The notes beneath the pieces are model-generated. The model saw only the letters and a program-made list of their open reading frames with translations. It had not been told where the DNA came from and ran no database searches. DNA of 64,000 nt. Source: Bdellovibrionaceae bacterium UBA6502 (GTDB lineage Bacteria > Bdellovibrionota > Bdellovibrionia > Bdellovibrionales > UBA840). The stretch is from assembly GCA_002436415.1 (NCBI GenBank), contig DJMA01000033.1, forward strand, positions 121,824-185,823, read 5' to 3'. A program made the position numbers and the translations under genes. Shown here piece by piece: positions 60,829 to 64,000 of the stretch (within the stretch, counting starts at the first letter, position 1; each line of letters begins with the position of its first letter).

Positions 60829-62979
60829 ATGTCTATTATTATAAGGTTGAAGTTGATGGTTTTCGGACCAATCCTGATTTTCTTAGCAATTGCTGCTTAT
60901 CTAGTTACAAAAGATTTTAACACATATCGTGATTCGCAAATTGCAGATGAAAGCGTGAGTCTTTTAATTGATATTAGTAAGCTAAATAACTTACTACAAG
61001 TAGAGCGAGGAATGGGCGCAGGTTTTATAGCTGGAAATGTGGCTAGCGAAAAACTACTTGGGCATCGTAAAAAAGTAGATGAGTTACTAGTAATATTGCA
61101 AAACAGTATCTCCAATTATAATCATGATAAAGCTTATATAAAAGAGTACACTGAGGCCTTAGCAAAATTAGACCAATATCGAAAACATGTAGATGACAAA
61201 AATGCTGTGGTTGTGCACATTAAAAACTATTCGAGTCTAATTCATAAGGGATTTGATTTTTACAAAATTGCGGTGAATACAACAAAAGATTTGCCCTTCA
61301 TTTCAAAAGTTATCCAGTCAAATCTATCTCTAGAATTTGCTAAAGAAAATGCCGGGATTTTACGTGCGAACCTTTCCAATGATGTAGGAAATAATCGAGT
61401 CCTATCTGAGCCTCGAAAAATTCAACTATCGAAATTTTATTTTTCTGTAGAAAATTATATGAATGTTGATGTATTAAATTTGCCAGAAAAAGAATTGCTC
61501 AAATTATCTAAATTTAAAGACCAAGATCATTGGAAAAAGGTACAGTCGGTATATGCAAGGCTGTATATGATGAGTAATGATGGTGAGCTAAATGAAGATC
61601 CAGGGGAGTTTTTTGCTACAATAAGCCAGTCGGTAACTTATATCAATGATGTGATTGGTGCCACATTTAAGGAGATGCACTTAAAACTAGAAGAAAAAAA
61701 ATCTTCTGCTGTTTTAGGCCTTGTGCAAGTTTTTGCTTTTTCCGCTGTGTTCTTATTTGGAATGTTTCTCTTTGGTACTAAACTAATGAAATACTTCTTA
61801 TCAAGTGTCTATAGAAGTATTGCGGCCATGGAAGATTTGGAAAAAGGTAAAATTAGCCCTAGCAGTGAAAGCATTCCTAAAGATGAATTTGGAAAAATAT
61901 TTTCTTCCATTGAAAACTTAAAATTAAATCTTGTAAATATCTTTAAGCAAGAGCAAGTAAATTGGCAGCAAATCGGAGAGTCTTTAGAAGCCCAGAAAGT
62001 GGCAGAGAAAGAAGCTCGTGAATTAGCTGAGATGGCTAAAAAAGAAAAAGAACAAGCCATTAAGTCTGCTCAGGAAGCTGAAGAGGCAAAGAGATTGAGT
62101 GCCGAAAAAGAGCTAGAAGCAATCGCAGCCATGGATAAAGCAAAGCAATCAGAAGAAAAATCGAAAAAGATGGCCGAGCGAGATCGTCAACGCCTTGAAA
62201 TAATCCGAGAAAATGCTTCTGAGTTAGCAACCGCCTCTGAAGAATTGAAAGCTTCAGGAACTTCATTGAGTGAAAACTCCATTGGGGTTAAGAACACAAT
62301 GCAAGAATCTGCTGAGAACTTCTCAGGGATACATAATCAATTAGACGAATTGATGAATGCAGCGAATGATTTGATCAAGCTTGCTGGTGAAGTTGAGAGT
62401 TCCTCTAGTGAGACCAGTAATGTAGTAAGAGCTGGTATCGAAAAATCGCAAGCATCTAAAGATACAATGAGTAAATTTGAATCCATTTTAGAGTTGGTTT
62501 CGAGCTCCCTATTGCAGATTAATGAAATTGCATCGCAAACCAATTTATTGGCTTTAAATGCGACCATTGAGTCGGCGAGGGCTGGTGAGTTTGGAAAGGG
62601 CTTTGCGGTTGTGGCCGAAGAGGTTAAAAACCTTTCCCAAGAAACAGAGAAAGTTACATCCGATGTGAATGAGCGAATGAATGAACTAAGAGAAGCTTTT
62701 AAATCTATTAATCTTACGGTGGATGGTTTTTTTGGTAGCCTAAGTAGCGTCGAAGAACAACAGTCCGTCAATTTAAAATTGGTTAATGAGCAAATGACGA
62801 AAGTGAACTTAATGACTTCCAAAGTGAGTGGCATGAACAATCAGTTTAACAGCGCTTTATCAAAGATTTCTGATTTGAGTGTTGTGATAAACGGTTTTGC
62901 AGGACAAGCTGACGAGACCTTGGTGGTTTCAGGAAAAATGACTGAAATTTCTCATAAATTGAATCAGTCTGCTGCTTAG
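60829..62979 (+). CDS. NIT-domain methyl-accepting chemotaxis protein
   Basis: 716 residues. TM1 about 10-28, periplasmic NIT-like sensor about 30-295 (the helix LLQVERGMGAGFIAGN is the NIT hallmark), TM2 about 300-325, HAMP about 326-380, then a long Ala/Glu/Lys coiled coil (about 395-465). The signalling helices carry the hairpin tip EIASQTNLLALNATIESARAGEFGKGFAVVAEEVK. It would sense nitrate/nitrite-like ligands and report to CheA/CheW. No CheB/CheR pentapeptide at the C-terminus. Confidence 0.9.
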   Translation: MSIIIRLKLMVFGPILIFLAIAAYLVTKDFNTYRDSQIADESVSLLIDISKLNNLLQVERGMGAGFIAGNVASEKLLGHRKKVDELLVILQNSISNYNHDKAYIKEYTEALAKLDQYRKHVDDKNAVVVHIKNYSSLIHKGFDFYKIAVNTTKDLPFISKVIQSNLSLEFAKENAGILRANLSNDVGNNRVLSEPRKIQLSKFYFSVENYMNVDVLNLPEKELLKLSKFKDQDHWKKVQSVYARLYMMSNDGELNEDPGEFFATISQSVTYINDVIGATFKEMHLKLEEKKSSAVLGLVQVFAFSAVFLFGMFLFGTKLMKYFLSSVYRSIAAMEDLEKGKISPSSESIPKDEFGKIFSSIENLKLNLVNIFKQEQVNWQQIGESLEAQKVAEKEARELAEMAKKEKEQAIKSAQEAEEAKRLSAEKELEAIAAMDKAKQSEEKSKKMAERDRQRLEIIRENASELATASEELKASGTSLSENSIGVKNTMQESAENFSGIHNQLDELMNAANDLIKLAGEVESSSSETSNVVRAGIEKSQASKDTMSKFESILELVSSSLLQINEIASQTNLLALNATIESARAGEFGKGFAVVAEEVKNLSQETEKVTSDVNERMNELREAFKSINLTVDGFFGSLSSVEEQQSVNLKLVNEQMTKVNLMTSKVSGMNNQFNSALSKISDLSVVINGFAGQADETLVVSGKMTEISHKLNQSAA

Positions 62980-63001
62980 TTTAAAAAAACAAATAAGTGA
63001 A

Positions 63002-63035
63002 GAGGCCTTGGTTTAGATCAAGGCCTCTTTTTTTT
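63002..63035 (+). terminator. Intrinsic terminator
   Basis: GAGGCCTTG, loop GTTTAGAT, CAAGGCCTC, then eight Ts. Confidence 0.87.
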
Positions 63036-63229
63036 GCAAAGCTAAACTAAAACTCAAAGAGGTTCTGACTGTTTTATTATCTCTAATTTGTTTTGTTTTT
63101 GAATTTGATTTGGAACGGTTTTTTCATGTCTCGACGCAATATCTATTGCCTAAAGCTTAGTCTAAAGTGATTTTTTTACGTGCGATCGTTGAGGCTAGAA
63201 GGCATAATTTATGTGTTCAGGAGGGATTT

Positions 63230-63784
63230 ATGAAGGCGATTTTAAGCTGCTTGTTATTAGGTTTGTTAGTGGGTTGTGCTACAACTCATAAAGAGAGAAG
63301 TGAAGTAAAAGATATCGACACTAAGTTGGATGAAGCGCAAGACGTGAATGGCGAAAAACTTGGTATCAAAGACGATACAATTGTAATTCAGAAAAAAAGA
63401 CTATTGGCAGAAGAATTAAGAGAACTACAAAACTACACCTACGGTTTAGAAGCAGAAGTTTATGGTTCTAGAAAATACGGCTCTAAGGGACTTTATGGAG
63501 TTTATCGCGATTGTCAGGCTGAACTATCCTCTAGTAAATATGGTGGAAACGGAGAGCTTCCTTACATCGAGCCTGCAGAAAGATTGATCGAAGACAAAGA
63601 AAGCATGACTTTTGGAAAGGACGAAGACGATAAGCTTGTTTCGGTGACCGAAGAGTTTATTTCTGAAAGAATCGATCGTTTCAAAAAATCTCGCGAAAGC
63701 TTAGAAAAACGTAGAGCTGAGTATGAGTTAAAAGTTCGAGTTTGTAAGAACAAACTGAAAAATGCCAAAGAGCAGGTTGAGTAA
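63230..63784 (+). CDS. Lipoprotein of unknown function
   Basis: 184 residues from ATG 63230 (AGGAGG at 63219-63224), with lipobox LLVGC in MKAILSCLLLGLLVGCATT. The mature part is charged and helical with several tyrosine/glycine repeats (YGSRKYGSKGLYGVYRDCQ). A C-terminal coiled coil (FKKSRESLEKRRAEYELKVRVC) completes it. No known family. Confidence 0.72.
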   Translation: MKAILSCLLLGLLVGCATTHKERSEVKDIDTKLDEAQDVNGEKLGIKDDTIVIQKKRLLAEELRELQNYTYGLEAEVYGSRKYGSKGLYGVYRDCQAELSSSKYGGNGELPYIEPAERLIEDKESMTFGKDEDDKLVSVTEEFISERIDRFKKSRESLEKRRAEYELKVRVCKNKLKNAKEQVE

Positions 63785-63814
63785 ATAAAACCAAAAGATA
63801 TTTAATTGAATTGT

Positions 63815-63843
63815 TGGCGTGTCCTAAGAGGCACGCCATTTTT
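63815..63843 (+). terminator. Intrinsic terminator
   Basis: TGGCGTG, loop TCCTAAGAGG, CACGCCA followed by TTTTTG. Confidence 0.8.
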
Positions 63844-63908
63844 GTTTATCAGTAATTTTAGGCCTGAAACTACTCACATAAAAAGAGTATTAAATATCAG
63901 GTGTTCAG

Positions 63909-64000
63909 ATGGTTTTACTAAGTAGGATCTTTTTTAATAGGATCAAAAGAAGTTTTGGAGATCAAGTATCAGGGCTACGTATTTCCTCATTGAAAAATGA
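63909..64000 (+). CDS. Start of a gene cut by the window end
   Basis: Open frame of 30 codons from ATG 63909 to the end (MVLLSRIFFNRIKRSFGDQV), with CAGGTG just upstream. Too short to assign. Confidence 0.3.
   Translation, partial: MVLLSRIFFNRIKRSFGDQVSGLRISSLKN

Overview
The window looks like a piece of a chromosome from an AT-rich, Gram-negative predatory-type bacterium (Bdellovibrionota; Bacteriovorax/Bdellovibrio-like) carrying one complete, tRNA-integrated, short-tailed (P22-like) prophage. The lineage call is inference. It rests on many lipoproteins and exported proteins, a LolA/MMPL envelope pathway, PilZ/receiver regulators, a NIT-type chemoreceptor and low GC. No rRNA or marker protein is present to prove it.

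Region 1 (about 1-13650): a tightly overlapping plus-strand operon for an aryl-polyene/flexirubin-like pigment lipid. It encodes two acyl carrier proteins, a COG4648-type membrane protein, an acyl-ACP synthetase, two hot-dog dehydratases, a glycosyltransferase-acyltransferase fusion, a MIO aromatic ammonia-lyase, a LolA-like carrier, an MMPL/RND exporter, an ApeN-like lipoprotein, two ketosynthases, a ketoreductase and a phosphopantetheinyl transferase. The lyase would make the aryl starter, the type II PKS enzymes would extend it on the carrier proteins, and the envelope genes would attach and export it. The operon is already running at base 1, so upstream genes (for example the chain-length partner of the ketosynthase) lie outside the window.

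Region 2 (13651-17905): a family-3 solute-binding protein, a secreted or anchored glycosyltransferase on the minus strand, a coiled-coil lipoprotein, and two tandem repeats of about 215 bp. Each repeat carries the last 19 bp of the tRNA-Arg gene found at 51047-51123, an arrangement resembling the tyrT/rtT repeats of E. coli.

Region 3 (17906-51062): the prophage, bounded by a 16-bp copy of the tRNA 3' end. From left to right it holds: a replication module with iteron-like repeats inside the initiator-like gene; many small overlapping accessory genes, including modular coiled-coil proteins and a MazG-like pyrophosphohydrolase; an Acb2-like anti-CBASS gene; a tRNA-like RNA; a ribbon-helix-helix regulator with clustered AAGTAATA sites; P22-type packaging, portal, scaffold, coat, tail-hub, ejection and fibre genes; a lysis cassette with an M15 peptidase; a minus-strand lysogeny block (DUF4160/RHH pair, AbrB-like protein, lipoprotein, CI-like repressor); a divergent, probably leaderless Cro-like gene; a RecE/annealing-protein/SSB recombination block; and an excisionase and tyrosine integrase next to the tRNA.

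Region 4 (51047-64000): tRNA-Arg; an exported amidoligase-like protein; a decayed stretch with a 16-bp inverted repeat; a subtilisin-like lipoprotein; a start-less acidic repeat ORF; a dicarboxylate symporter; a large receiver/PilZ/PAS protein; CrcB; a small basic protein; a Fis-type HTH protein; a NIT-domain chemoreceptor; and a lipoprotein. Several of these have clear intrinsic terminators.
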